From: a virus
IMG/VR virus record: IMGVR_UViG_3300025133_000589
Coordinates: 1-24,036 of that record
Length of the DNA stretch: 24,036 nucleotides
Strand: one strand, 5' to 3'
Below, piece by piece: positions 15,942-22,723 of the stretch. Positions within the stretch are counted from its first letter, which is position 1; every line of letters begins with the position of its first letter. The notes under the pieces are model-generated. The model saw nothing but the letters and a program-made list of their open reading frames with translations, made no database searches and was not told the DNA's origin. Made by a program: the position numbers and the translations under genes.

Positions 15942-16080
15942 ATAATCTGCGTTGTAGTTTTTCTAATCTCCGGGCTCCAGCACCATTTTTCTTAATGCGA
16001 CCCTCTTCTATTAACCTTTTGTACAAATCTATTGTACCTGTAAGGCTTATTGTACTGTCTGGGTTATTCTTTTTTACCAT
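15877..16080 (-). CDS. Small basic protein of unknown function (67 aa)
   Basis: ATG at 16080 is preceded by ATAGGGGT with about 5-nt spacing, a moderate ribosome site. The product is strongly basic. Its C-terminal half is a Lys/Arg-rich helix (GAGARRLEKLQRRLFAYRKW) suited to nucleic-acid binding. The stop lies 65 nt inside the HNH frame (or 35 nt if the later HNH start is used), suggesting translational coupling. I do not recognise a family. Confidence 0.6.
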   Translation of the reverse strand: MVKKNNPDSTISLTGTIDLYKRLIEEGRIKKNGAGARRLEKLQRRLFAYRKWIKLPHAKRRHITSPI

Positions 16081-16102
16081 TTCTACCCCTATAGAAATTA
16101 AT

Positions 16103-16146
16103 GGGGAGCAAGAACGTGTAACTGGCTTAATTGCCTCTTACTCCCC
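16103..16146 (-). other. Intergenic hairpin (6 + 4 bp stem)
   Basis: ggggag-c-aaga (16103-16113) pairs with tctt-a-ctcccc (16136-16146), 10 bp interrupted by one C/A mismatch. The loop has an inner ggc/gcc. It fills most of the 76-nt gap between the HTH and 67-aa genes. The downstream - strand sequence (attaatttc) is only weakly U-rich, so this could be a leaky terminator or an RNA-processing/stability hairpin. Confidence 0.55.
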
Positions 16147-16156
16147 GGTTATTAAT

Positions 16157-16372
16157 TTACGCTGATATCAACTGATATTCAGCATATTTGTTGCCTGTGT
16201 GAGACTTAACACGACTTGTAGCAATGTTATGTCCATCAGTTCGCAATGAATTTATGATAGCGGCTAATCTAAAGCAACCACATCTATTCAAGGCTAACAT
16301 AGGCGTTACCTTTACTCCTTGTTCTAAGAGCTCCAGTATTATAGTCTTTTGACTTCTTGCGTTTCTTGGCAT
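16157..16372 (-). CDS. Helix-turn-helix DNA-binding protein (71 aa)
   Basis: I chose the ATG at 16372 because CGGAGG lies 7 nt upstream; longer versions lack a ribosome site. The product reads as a small winged-helix/HTH protein: a first helix (SQKTIILELLEQG), then VTPMLALNRCGCFRLAAIINSLRTDGHNI, then a beta-wing rich in Lys/Tyr (HTGNKYAEYQL). The run of Leu/Ala positions with an LR-x-DG-H-I end matches the pattern of phage HTH_39-like regulators. It directly follows the promoter/operator at 16421-16520 and is the obvious candidate to bind it, but this is inference. Confidence 0.72.
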   Translation of the reverse strand: MPRNARSQKTIILELLEQGVKVTPMLALNRCGCFRLAAIINSLRTDGHNIATSRVKSHTGNKYAEYQLISA

Positions 16373-16420
16373 AGGTTTTCCTCCGATGTTATGAAACTTG
16401 TTGTTATACCGTATTTCCAT

Positions 16421-16520
16421 ATACATAACTCGAATCGTATACTATCATTATGTATGCTTACCCCAAATCTAAAATGCTGGAATAAAATAATGATTATACC
16501 ATTCTTTGGTATAAATATGT
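16421..16520 (-). promoter_or_regulatory. Extended -10 promoter overlapped by a dyad operator, plus a second dyad
   Basis: On the - strand TGGTATAAT (16501-16493) is a perfect extended -10. TAGACA lies 19 nt upstream as a weak -35. The -10 is embedded in an 8-bp perfect inverted repeat, ttatacca (16494-16501) and tggtataa (16507-16514), spacer ttctt, the classic position for a repressor. A third GGTATAA half-site occurs on the - strand at 16420-16414. A second dyad, atacataa (16421-16428) with ttatgtat (16448-16455), lies in the 5' leader around a gtatac core. Transcription would run leftward into the HTH, 67-aa, HNH, MazG and RNA region. Confidence 0.6.
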
Positions 16521-16532
16521 CTATTATCGGCG

Positions 16533-17063
16533 TCACGAACGTCTTACTCTTTTAACTTTTTGTATAAAGAACCCGGGAATGTCTACACCTTGAGTTAACT
16601 CTTTACGAGCTTTTTTCTTATCAATGTGTGTTGTCATCTTTACCACCTTATAATCATCAGGGACATCATCTTCACGGGAAACTGCTACAGGTCCGTAGGT
16701 TTCGTATAGTTTGTATCTAGCGGTGTCTGTTTCATAAACACCATCTGTGCCAACTTCCTCTACTACCATAGGTATTAGAGTTTCATTAAAGTACTTCTTT
16801 AAGCTTTCTGTTGCTCTTCTTCGTACTTTTAATCGCTGAATCTCCTTGGTTAACGCCTCAACTTCTGCGTCTACTAGGTGAATCTTTCTATCAATGTTTA
16901 TCATAAAGTGGTCTATTCCATCGACTTTACGTCCGATGTCCTGCTTAGTCACAGTTAAGGCACTTTCAATGACACTAACTTCGTCTTGATTATCAGCATA
17001 TTCTAATTGACACTCTAAGTCTATGAAATCTCCTACTAGTTCTCTAGTCGTTTTCTTTTCCAT
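16533..17063 (-). CDS. Gp157-like phage protein
   Basis: ATG at 17063 follows TGGAG with 8-nt spacing and lies inside the end of the RHH gene. The 176-aa product begins with a helical region and has a long coiled coil (residues about 50-95, VDAEVEALTKEIQRLKVRRRAT). The C-terminal half is a small beta domain containing DVPDDYKVVK and IDKKKARKELTQGVDIPGF. The coiled coil, the P-x-x-Y segment and the K-K-x-x-LK-x-G-x-x-x-G-F ending are the order seen in siphovirus Gp157 proteins (Sipho_Gp157). Those usually sit beside recombination/SSB genes, as here. Gp157 of Streptococcus phages is associated with phage resistance when expressed, but its biochemical role is poorly defined. Confidence 0.75.
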   Translation of the reverse strand: MEKKTTRELVGDFIDLECQLEYADNQDEVSVIESALTVTKQDIGRKVDGIDHFMINIDRKIHLVDAEVEALTKEIQRLKVRRRATESLKKYFNETLIPMVVEEVGTDGVYETDTARYKLYETYGPVAVSREDDVPDDYKVVKMTTHIDKKKARKELTQGVDIPGFFIQKVKRVRRS

Positions 17064-17211
17064 ATTCTTTCTCCAGAGCTTGTTCGATTATGTGTTCTAA
17101 TTGCTTACGCATACTACGTTTATTCCGTTGTGCTAACTTCTGTAACTTTAGTTTTGTTTCTTGAGTTACTTCAGTCTTTACAACAGCTCTTTCTCCGAAT
17201 GGTATAGGCAT
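17044..17211 (-). CDS. Ribbon-helix-helix (Arc-like) regulator (55 aa)
   Basis: The start is set at ATG 17211: AAAAGGAGGG lies just upstream and the ATG overlaps the helicase stop (TAATG). A longer frame exists but lacks this signal. The product has a short basic beta-strand region (AVVKTEV), helix 1 (TQETKLKLQKLAQRN) and helix 2 (SMRKQLEHIIEQALEKEYG), the layout of MetJ/Arc-type ribbon-helix-helix proteins. Such dimers bind short inverted repeats, so it is an alternative candidate for the dyads downstream at 16421-16514. Charge and length fit, but the target is unknown. Confidence 0.72.
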   Translation of the reverse strand: MPIPFGERAVVKTEVTQETKLKLQKLAQRNKRSMRKQLEHIIEQALEKEYGKEND

Positions 17212-18989
17212 TATACCCTCCTTTTCAGTCTGAATGATGGAGTCCATTCAAGTTCAACATCGAATAAATCTCCATCGCTGTTTTTGAATAATGATACTGT
17301 CTTTTCAGTAGAGTCTTGCTTACCATTGATACCTATCACTTTTCTAGATGCGTTTTCTATCGCACCACTTCCTTTACCAGCATATATATCAAGAATCTGA
17401 TTCCTGCTATATTCTCTGGCGACCTGACTAATCTGTATAATGATTATATCTAGGTTTACTGCAAGGTTTGATAAGAAATGTGATACATATCTAACTTGTT
17501 CATATTCTCCTCTGATACCCCTTGGTGGTTCAATAAGGTCTATATAATCCACTATAACCAAGTTTGGTTGTAGGTCTCTTATAGTCTTTTGAATCATATC
17601 TGGGGTAGGTGCTACTGTCTGTATGTTTAGATGTTCTAAATACTGATTATAGTTATCTCCTACATACTTATAGTTAGCTGTAACATCATCTTTACTCATT
17701 CCAGAAACTATCTGTTGGTTACGTCTGTGCATATACCAACCACTTAATTCTAAAGATAAGAACAAAGTAGGTATCTGCCACTCCTGTTTGATTTCGTCAT
17801 TTCCGAAATCGTAACCTAATGCAATATTCTGGGCTAAAGCTGTCTTATTAGCACCAGTAGGACCGAATATCGTAACGAGTTCCCCCGGATAAATATTACA
17901 ATCCCTATTGTTAATACCAAACATCTTTGCTAAAGGTATCATTTTTCCAGTAAAGTCTGATTCCAATCTTTCCTCTAGCTCTGACTGTAAATCTCCTGAT
18001 GTTTTAATATCAATAAGATAGTCTTTGTTTTTGTAGTATACGCACTTTGGTGAGCATACTTTTACTAGCAATTCGTCATTGCAACCATACTTATACCCAT
18101 AGTTATATGTACTTTCGACCTTGTCTATAACTATTTGCGGGTTTAATTGATTATCGTTCCAATGTAACAAGGATGCCTTAGTAGCATCGCTTGGTATTCC
18201 ATTACGTCTAAAATGAGAAGCTATTCTAAGTAACGTGTGATTCCTAGAACCTTGGTTAGGTCCATCATTGTATAGTTTTTGTATACAAGGAACTACATTA
18301 CTCGGTTCATTAACTTTCTGCATTGACCTGACTTTTGGTACTTCTCTTACAATATGCTTTTCAAGAGATAAATCTCCCCAGAGGTCTGATACTCCGTAGT
18401 CTAATCTCCTGTCTTGAGCAATACTGATGATGTTCGTATAGTCAGTATGAAGTTCTGCATATGTTAATGGAACTTTAAATAGTTCTGATTTTATGTTTAA
18501 GGTATGGGCTAACCTTATGATAGCTGTCCTCGTGTAGACTGCGGGGTCTGGCTTAAACTCTTCTAATAGATTAAGCATAGTCGCCTTAACGATAAAAGGC
18601 AGGTCTGGACTGGGCTGAAACCCAAAACATTCTGCACTTATATCAACGTGGTAACCTGTCCCACTAAAGTAGATTTGGAAGTTACCTTCCTTTAAACCTA
18701 ATTCTTTAGTAAGATGTTGCACTATCATCTGAGCAACGGTTAATGTATACTCATCTGAGTTTTGACCTTTGTCTATGTCGACAGGTACTGTTTCGATATG
18801 TCTGGTACCTAAGAAATTCTTAATTGTACCATTAGCCTTAACAAACGCTAGAGCCTCATCATCGTATCTATATACACTACTGTATATAGCCTGTTCAGCA
18901 CCCTGTTCATAAACAATATCCCACATATCTTCGATTGGGACGAGAGCCCCTCTTTTGGAGGGACTCCCGATTGCCATTTCAACAAACAC
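17211..18989 (-). CDS. Archaeo-eukaryotic primase fused to DnaB-type helicase
   Basis: GTG at 18989 follows the SSB stop directly (TAAGTG) with AGGA 6 nt upstream. The N-terminal part shows AEP primase motifs: VPVDIDKG (Asp71, Asp73), IYFSGTGYHVDI (His114) and RLAHTLNIKSELFKVPL. These bind metal and nucleotide for primer synthesis. A linker (NQGSRNHTLLRIASHFRRNG) resembles a PriCT domain, followed by Cys residues (CSPKCVYYKN). The C-terminal half is a RecA-fold helicase with Walker A GPTGANKT (376-383) and Walker B LVIVDYIDL (Asp481), then a QIS motif like DnaB motif 4. Together they form a replication initiator that unwinds and primes the fork. This one-polypeptide arrangement is frequent in phages that lack a separate DnaG. 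Confidence 0.88.
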   Translation of the reverse strand: MFVEMAIGSPSKRGALVPIEDMWDIVYEQGAEQAIYSSVYRYDDEALAFVKANGTIKNFLGTRHIETVPVDIDKGQNSDEYTLTVAQMIVQHLTKELGLKEGNFQIYFSGTGYHVDISAECFGFQPSPDLPFIVKATMLNLLEEFKPDPAVYTRTAIIRLAHTLNIKSELFKVPLTYAELHTDYTNIISIAQDRRLDYGVSDLWGDLSLEKHIVREVPKVRSMQKVNEPSNVVPCIQKLYNDGPNQGSRNHTLLRIASHFRRNGIPSDATKASLLHWNDNQLNPQIVIDKVESTYNYGYKYGCNDELLVKVCSPKCVYYKNKDYLIDIKTSGDLQSELEERLESDFTGKMIPLAKMFGINNRDCNIYPGELVTIFGPTGANKTALAQNIALGYDFGNDEIKQEWQIPTLFLSLELSGWYMHRRNQQIVSGMSKDDVTANYKYVGDNYNQYLEHLNIQTVAPTPDMIQKTIRDLQPNLVIVDYIDLIEPPRGIRGEYEQVRYVSHFLSNLAVNLDIIIIQISQVAREYSRNQILDIYAGKGSGAIENASRKVIGINGKQDSTEKTVSLFKNSDGDLFDVELEWTPSFRLKRRV

Positions 18990-19610
18990 TTAGAATCCTG
19001 ATGATTCCATACCGCTAGACATTGAGCCATTGGATTGTGGTGTTGGTGTTGACCCCGCTTGCACCTCCTTGATAAGGTTCTTAGACTTCATAAAAGTTAT
19101 GTAGCCTTCGAGGTCCTTTCTCCCCGCAGGTGTATTTGGGGCTAACCTTGGGAACACAGTCGTGTATGTTTTGGAAGGGTCTTTACGACCTTGTTCCTTA
19201 TATACATAAGCTATGTAATCGTGGTTAGGTTGAACTGGATTGGTAACGTGATTCTGGTTAAGGTGATTGACTAAGTCAATGCTATTACCTTCATCATCTA
19301 CCATTTCCCCTTGTACATTAGGACCACCCTCGAAACCGATGGTGTCAAAGATGCTGTAAAGCCTCTTTAGTAATGTGCAAGTTTTTATGTTACCGTTAGG
19401 TTCTCTATCAAAAGAGCCTGCAAGCCTCATTTCCTGAGGGTATTGCGAACCTTCCATAGAGAGAGTAGCAACTAAGTACACATCAGCCCAGTCAAACTGG
19501 TCTGAACGTGATACCCAATCTACTACTCCAACATTACAATAGCCAAGAAACTTGGAACCACCATCGCTGGCAGTATCTAAATCACTTGGTCGAAAACGAG
19601 TTTCACTCAT
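18990..19610 (-). CDS. Probable single-stranded DNA-binding protein (Sak4 partner)
   Basis: ATG at 19610 overlaps the upstream ATPase stop (TAATG) with AAGGAGG 5 nt ahead. The 206-aa product has a beta-rich N-terminal 150 residues with aromatic positions (VVDWVSRSDQFDWADVYLVATL, HDYIAYVYKEQG), as in OB-fold proteins. A polar Ser/Gly/Pro linker follows, with a short tail ending ESSGF, similar in style to the acidic-aromatic tip that SSBs use for protein contacts. The gene sits between a Sak4-like ATPase and the primase-helicase, the usual place of a phage SSB. I see no diagnostic motif, so the call depends on context and overall layout. Confidence 0.6.
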   Translation of the reverse strand: MSETRFRPSDLDTASDGGSKFLGYCNVGVVDWVSRSDQFDWADVYLVATLSMEGSQYPQEMRLAGSFDREPNGNIKTCTLLKRLYSIFDTIGFEGGPNVQGEMVDDEGNSIDLVNHLNQNHVTNPVQPNHDYIAYVYKEQGRKDPSKTYTTVFPRLAPNTPAGRKDLEGYITFMKSKNLIKEVQAGSTPTPQSNGSMSSGMESSGF

Positions 19611-20467
19611 TATTCCTCCTTGTATTTTAGGATTTCGTTAGATATAGCACTATACTCAAACGGGAGTATCTTCTGAGCAAGGGGTTTTAGTCGTGAACCG
19701 ACTACCCTCTCGTCATACGCCTCAAATGAGATGTAGTACTTACCATCTTCTTTAGATGCTGTAGTATAACCTATAACATCTGCTTTAGCGGCTAATGAGT
19801 AACCCAGTCCTCTGGGTAGTTCAGGTGCTAATTGAACTTTGCCATCCTGTAACTGTGACGTTTTAGAATGACTGACGAGAACTAGGTTCCCGCCCTTTTT
19901 CTTCATAAGGTCTTGAAACCTCTTGATGACATCTAGATTTTTACGTCTAGCTTTGCCCCAATCGGCTCCCCATTGACCTTCGCCCATAGCATTAATACCT
20001 AATTCGTTGCAAACAGCAGATTCTATCCAACTATTTACCTCTCCTATAGTATCAACAACTATGGTATCGTATGGGAGTGTATCCCACTCTGAAGAAATCC
20101 AGTTATAAGCTTCTATCATAGAGTAGACAGGCATTGGGTTGCCTTTTTCTTCTCCTGAACGATAACTAAAACCTCTTTCTTCAGGTGGAATAACTTCTGT
20201 TTTTGCCACGCCCTTCTCTGTGACCTGTTTGTCCTCGTGCATTACGGGACGAATAGGAGCATTGAGACTTGTAATCGTTACAGTATTAGCATCTTTTACA
20301 AAGTCTGAACCAAGGTCAGTATCAAGGATTATTACCCCTTCACTTCCCTTAGGAGACCATCTGCTACACGCTGTAGTTTTACCTGTCTTAGGCTGTCCTA
20401 TAATTAAGTATGTCAGTCCCCCGGGCATTGCTGTCCAGTCGGTTGACACTTTCCGTACTTGTATCAA
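19610..20467 (-). CDS. P-loop ATPase, Sak4/AAA_24-like recombination protein
   Basis: TTG at 20467 is chosen because AAGGAGGT lies 5-6 nt upstream; no ATG is near. Walker A is GQPKTGKTT (Gly24-Lys30), then VIILDTDLG as a beta-strand acidic pair. Walker B is PYDTIVVDTIGEVNSW near residue 135, and NLVLVSHSKTS is a sensor-like strand. This is the RecA-like core of the phage AAA_24/Sak4 family, single-strand annealing or recombinase-type ATPases. An SSB-like gene follows directly, as in known Sak4 systems. The N-terminal 80 nt overlap the E1-like gene in a different frame. A minor alternative is a general AAA protein of unknown role. Confidence 0.78.
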   Translation of the reverse strand: MIQVRKVSTDWTAMPGGLTYLIIGQPKTGKTTACSRWSPKGSEGVIILDTDLGSDFVKDANTVTITSLNAPIRPVMHEDKQVTEKGVAKTEVIPPEERGFSYRSGEEKGNPMPVYSMIEAYNWISSEWDTLPYDTIVVDTIGEVNSWIESAVCNELGINAMGEGQWGADWGKARRKNLDVIKRFQDLMKKKGGNLVLVSHSKTSQLQDGKVQLAPELPRGLGYSLAAKADVIGYTTASKEDGKYYISFEAYDERVVGSRLKPLAQKILPFEYSAISNEILKYKEE

Positions 20468-21152
20468 TAGATACCTCCTTCACTTTTGGAGTTATTAATG
20501 TCCCAAATTCGACCATATTTGGGTTCAGGCTGGTCCAAATATAGTCATAGTATGCAAGGTTTGCAACTATATTATAAATTTGTGATAAGCCAAGAGACAC
20601 TATGTGATTTGTAGCGAAGACTGTATGCTTCATTGAACACGGAGCTGGTGGGATTGTATGAGTTGGTACCCAAGTATCCAGATAATTGTCATTACCCGGT
20701 GTTATCGATACACACTCTACTGATGTTGCTCCCATTCTCATGTCAATAAAGAAATGAGGGTTTGATAACTCTTTCCACTTATTATAAACCATTCGTCTTG
20801 ATTCCATATCGTCTGTACAAACAATCATTTTAGATTCTGGTTTATTGTCCATTTCAAAGTTATCATTAGGAACAAACTCCTGCCAATCTTCTGAATAAGC
20901 TTGGAAGAGACCCTGTGCAGAGTCTTTTTTACTATTTCCAATCTCATCTAAAGGATAACAGGTGGTACTTAAGTTATGGTCTTCTATGACGTCTCCATCA
21001 TAACCTACAACTTTGTGCCATCCCATCATAGCCAATCCCTGTATTAGGAATGAGCCTATACCACCAAGCCCTACAACTCCTATAGTACTTAGTGATTCTA
21101 ATGGAATAAGGTCCTTATTTCTAAGAAACCTTGTTTTTAGTCTATTTGCCAT
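20388..21152 (-). CDS. E1-like ThiF/MoeB adenylating enzyme
   Basis: ATG at 21152 has AAGGA 9 nt upstream and overlaps the previous gene by 16 nt. The 254-aa product has a Rossmann P-loop GLGGIG (28-33), then YDGDVIEDHNLST (Asp52, Asp54, Asn60), then IG-NS-K75, the ATP-binding order of E1/MoeB/ThiF enzymes. ICTDD-type Asp114/115 follows. A candidate catalytic Cys (Cys172) lies in APCSMKHTVF. It lacks the zinc CxxC pairs of MoeB and the usual Arg after NL is Ser/Thr. Such E1 proteins adenylate the C-terminal Gly of a ubiquitin-like or sulfur-carrier protein. The JAMM and E2-like genes upstream on the same strand point to a Ubl-type rather than cofactor pathway. Confidence 0.82.
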   Translation of the reverse strand: MANRLKTRFLRNKDLIPLESLSTIGVVGLGGIGSFLIQGLAMMGWHKVVGYDGDVIEDHNLSTTCYPLDEIGNSKKDSAQGLFQAYSEDWQEFVPNDNFEMDNKPESKMIVCTDDMESRRMVYNKWKELSNPHFFIDMRMGATSVECVSITPGNDNYLDTWVPTHTIPPAPCSMKHTVFATNHIVSLGLSQIYNIVANLAYYDYIWTSLNPNMVEFGTLITPKVKEVSIDTSTESVNRLDSNARGTDILNYRTA

Positions 21153-21574
21153 TCAATAAAGTCCTTCAACATTGCGTGTGCCGCTTCTTCCGAACCGAAC
21201 ATTGCAACGTCTTTTATGCGTGTAGCTTCTTCGTGAAGTTTATTACGCTGGTTAACAATTAGATTGTTTTCTTCAGCTATTTGGTCTTTTAATTCAAGTT
21301 TATATTCTGCAAAACCCTTTAACATAGGTTCTATTTCAATATGACCTAAATTTTGACCAATCCAACCAGTGTCTTTGCCATTTCCTATAATTAGGTCAAT
21401 AGCCTTATGAATCTTTTTTATATCTGATGGATATTCTACTTTTCCATTAGCAAGACCCATTTGTGCCATACCCTTATTACTATGAGCAGAGACATTTTTT
21501 AAGTCATTTATTTTTTGTGCAGTGATTTCGTCAATCCTTGTACAAAAGTACTTCTTTTGCGGTACTGTCATCAT
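21137..21574 (-). CDS. Unknown 145-aa protein between the JAMM and E1 genes
   Basis: ATG at 21574 follows TAAGGAGG with 8-nt spacing (a second ATG is 3 nt later). The product starts MTVPQKKYFCTRIDEIT and is mainly helical. A coiled-coil-like segment from about 85 to 120 (LELKDQIAEENNLIVNQRNK) is followed by an amphipathic C-terminal helix. No Gly-Gly end, beta-grasp pattern or catalytic motif is visible, so it is not an obvious ubiquitin-like modifier. It is the first gene after the promoter/leader at 21608-21802 and overlaps the E1-like gene, so it is co-expressed with it. It may be a substrate, adaptor or unrelated replication protein. Confidence 0.7.
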   Translation of the reverse strand: MMTVPQKKYFCTRIDEITAQKINDLKNVSAHSNKGMAQMGLANGKVEYPSDIKKIHKAIDLIIGNGKDTGWIGQNLGHIEIEPMLKGFAEYKLELKDQIAEENNLIVNQRNKLHEEATRIKDVAMFGSEEAAHAMLKDFIEWQID

Positions 21575-21607
21575 ATACAGTTCCTCCTTATTATTTGATT
21601 GTGATTA

Positions 21608-21765
21608 TTAAGGGGTGAGAAGGGGGAAACCAATGCTGTACGCTTTGGTAGTTGTGGAAAGGGTATATTTGATTCCCCCCTTAAAGATTATGGGGCAAGG
21701 CGGCGGCGTTAATTCGCTGTCATCTGTCCCGGGATGCGACCAAAGACTAGAGCAACTTTGCCCCA
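21608..21765 (-). promoter_or_regulatory. Structured leader RNA with competing hairpins
   Basis: On the - strand the leader begins with an 8-bp stem ttgccccA-type helix (tggggcaa 21691-21698 with ttgcccca 21758-21765). A second element follows. In one form aaggggg (21620-21626) pairs with cccccct-type bases at 21676-21682. In the other ttaagggg (21608-21615) pairs with ccccttaa (21677-21684). The two pairings exclude each other. A small accaa/ttggt hairpin (21629-21633 with 21645-21649) sits inside. The leader ends at the ribosome site of the 145-aa gene, so a switch or attenuator is possible. Confidence 0.5.
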
Positions 21766-21773
21766 ATGAAGCA

Positions 21774-21802
21774 AATGTACTATTAATCCTTTAAAAAGTC
21801 AA
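21774..21802 (-). promoter_or_regulatory. Sigma70-type promoter upstream of the 145-aa/E1/recombination operon
   Basis: On the - strand TTGACT (21802-21797) is followed after exactly 17 nt by TACATT (21779-21774). The predicted start is near 21767, at the first base before the GGGGCAA stem of the leader. The -35 matches the consensus at five of six positions and the -10 at four. It overlaps the sequence just after the JAMM gene stop. Confidence 0.6.
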
Positions 21803-21805
21803 GAA

Positions 21806-22723
21806 CTACCACATATAGTCATCTTTATTACCCATACTGTCCATATATAAATATGGGTCAATATTTGGGCATTCTTTTCTTGCTTCCTCGATAAAATCGT
21901 GGTAGTGCATCTCACCATCGTTAAACTTGTCAGCTAACTCCTCCATTTTCTTTAATTCCTCTTCGGATATCTCGGTTTGACGGTCCCAAGAGGATAACTG
22001 CTTTTTTTCGTCTTTCTCCTTATCTTTATCATTTTTATCATCAACTCCTGTTATGACACTTCCGTAACCATATCCGCCGTAACCACTGTATCCCCCGTGA
22101 ACATAGCCACGAGTTCCACCGAAAGCTGAAAGTTGACCATTGCCACCTATATAAGTGACTCTGTTCTCTTTCTTCTTAGCTTTCTCAATACTGGTTGCTT
22201 CGTATTTCCATTCTTTAGGCACTACCATAGCAGGCTGTTGAACGTCAACTTTCCCCTCTATTAAATTTGAATAACCAAATCTATCAAGGTATGTAAAGCA
22301 ACAATCATATGGGTCCCTATTAGACGCTACTACTGTTGAAAAGAAGAAACCATCATTGGTCGCTTGTTCTCTGGCAGTATCTTTGTCCGTTGCGCTTAAG
22401 AACGCACCCATATTGTGATGTGAATGTATAAGTCCTAAATAGCAATCCTTTAAATCAGGAAACTTTTTATAGACTCTAGGTAATAGTTTACCCATTTTAT
22501 CCCCATCTAATTCGGTCTCTGTCCCGTGTCCCAAGTGTATTGGCTTAAAGTACTCCAAGGAAACGACTTCTGGGAAGCCGTTATCCTTAGCTTTAAGTAC
22601 TTGGTACCACGCAGGTCCAGACCACTCTGTAGTCGCAAATCTAGAAAGCAGATAATTGACTTTGTTGTGAATCATCTCCGACACTTCTACGATGAAGTCC
22701 GGGCTTGATTTTGTTTTTCCCAC
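21806..22723 (-). CDS. JAMM/JAB (MPN+) metalloprotease with Gly/Tyr-rich tail
   Basis: GTG at 22723 is supported by AAAAGGA 6-7 nt upstream and overlaps the E2-like gene by 83 nt. The zinc-binding JAMM motif is complete: Glu33 (TTEWSGPAWY), His100-Ser-His102, Ser110 and Asp113, with the exact HxHx7Sx2D spacing. JAB/MPN+ enzymes are zinc isopeptidases that remove or process ubiquitin-like proteins. After about residue 170 comes a linker with repeated Gly-Tyr (GYVHGGYSGYGGYGYG), then an acidic/Lys region and a helical C-terminus to 305 aa. The tail is unusual for phage JAB proteins, which usually end after the domain. The E1-like and E2-like neighbours make a Ubl pathway the likely context. Substrate is unknown. 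Confidence 0.88.
   Translation of the reverse strand: MGKTKSSPDFIVEVSEMIHNKVNYLLSRFATTEWSGPAWYQVLKAKDNGFPEVVSLEYFKPIHLGHGTETELDGDKMGKLLPRVYKKFPDLKDCYLGLIHSHHNMGAFLSATDKDTAREQATNDGFFFSTVVASNRDPYDCCFTYLDRFGYSNLIEGKVDVQQPAMVVPKEWKYEATSIEKAKKKENRVTYIGGNGQLSAFGGTRGYVHGGYSGYGGYGYGSVITGVDDKNDKDKEKDEKKQLSSWDRQTEISEEELKKMEELADKFNDGEMHYHDFIEEARKECPNIDPYLYMDSMGNKDDYMW

Noticed and set aside
16339-16555. Overlapping 65-68 codon frames on both strands in the HTH upstream gap
   Set aside because: No ribosome sites and atypical composition; the region is better explained as promoter and operator.
21137-21574. 145-aa protein as the ubiquitin-like modifier
   Set aside because: It is mostly helical with a coiled coil and does not end in Gly-Gly; no beta-grasp pattern is seen.
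21691-21765. tRNA-like 7-8 bp acceptor stem with about 59 nt inside
   Set aside because: Size fits a tRNA, but no T-loop, anticodon arm or D-arm can be drawn on either strand.
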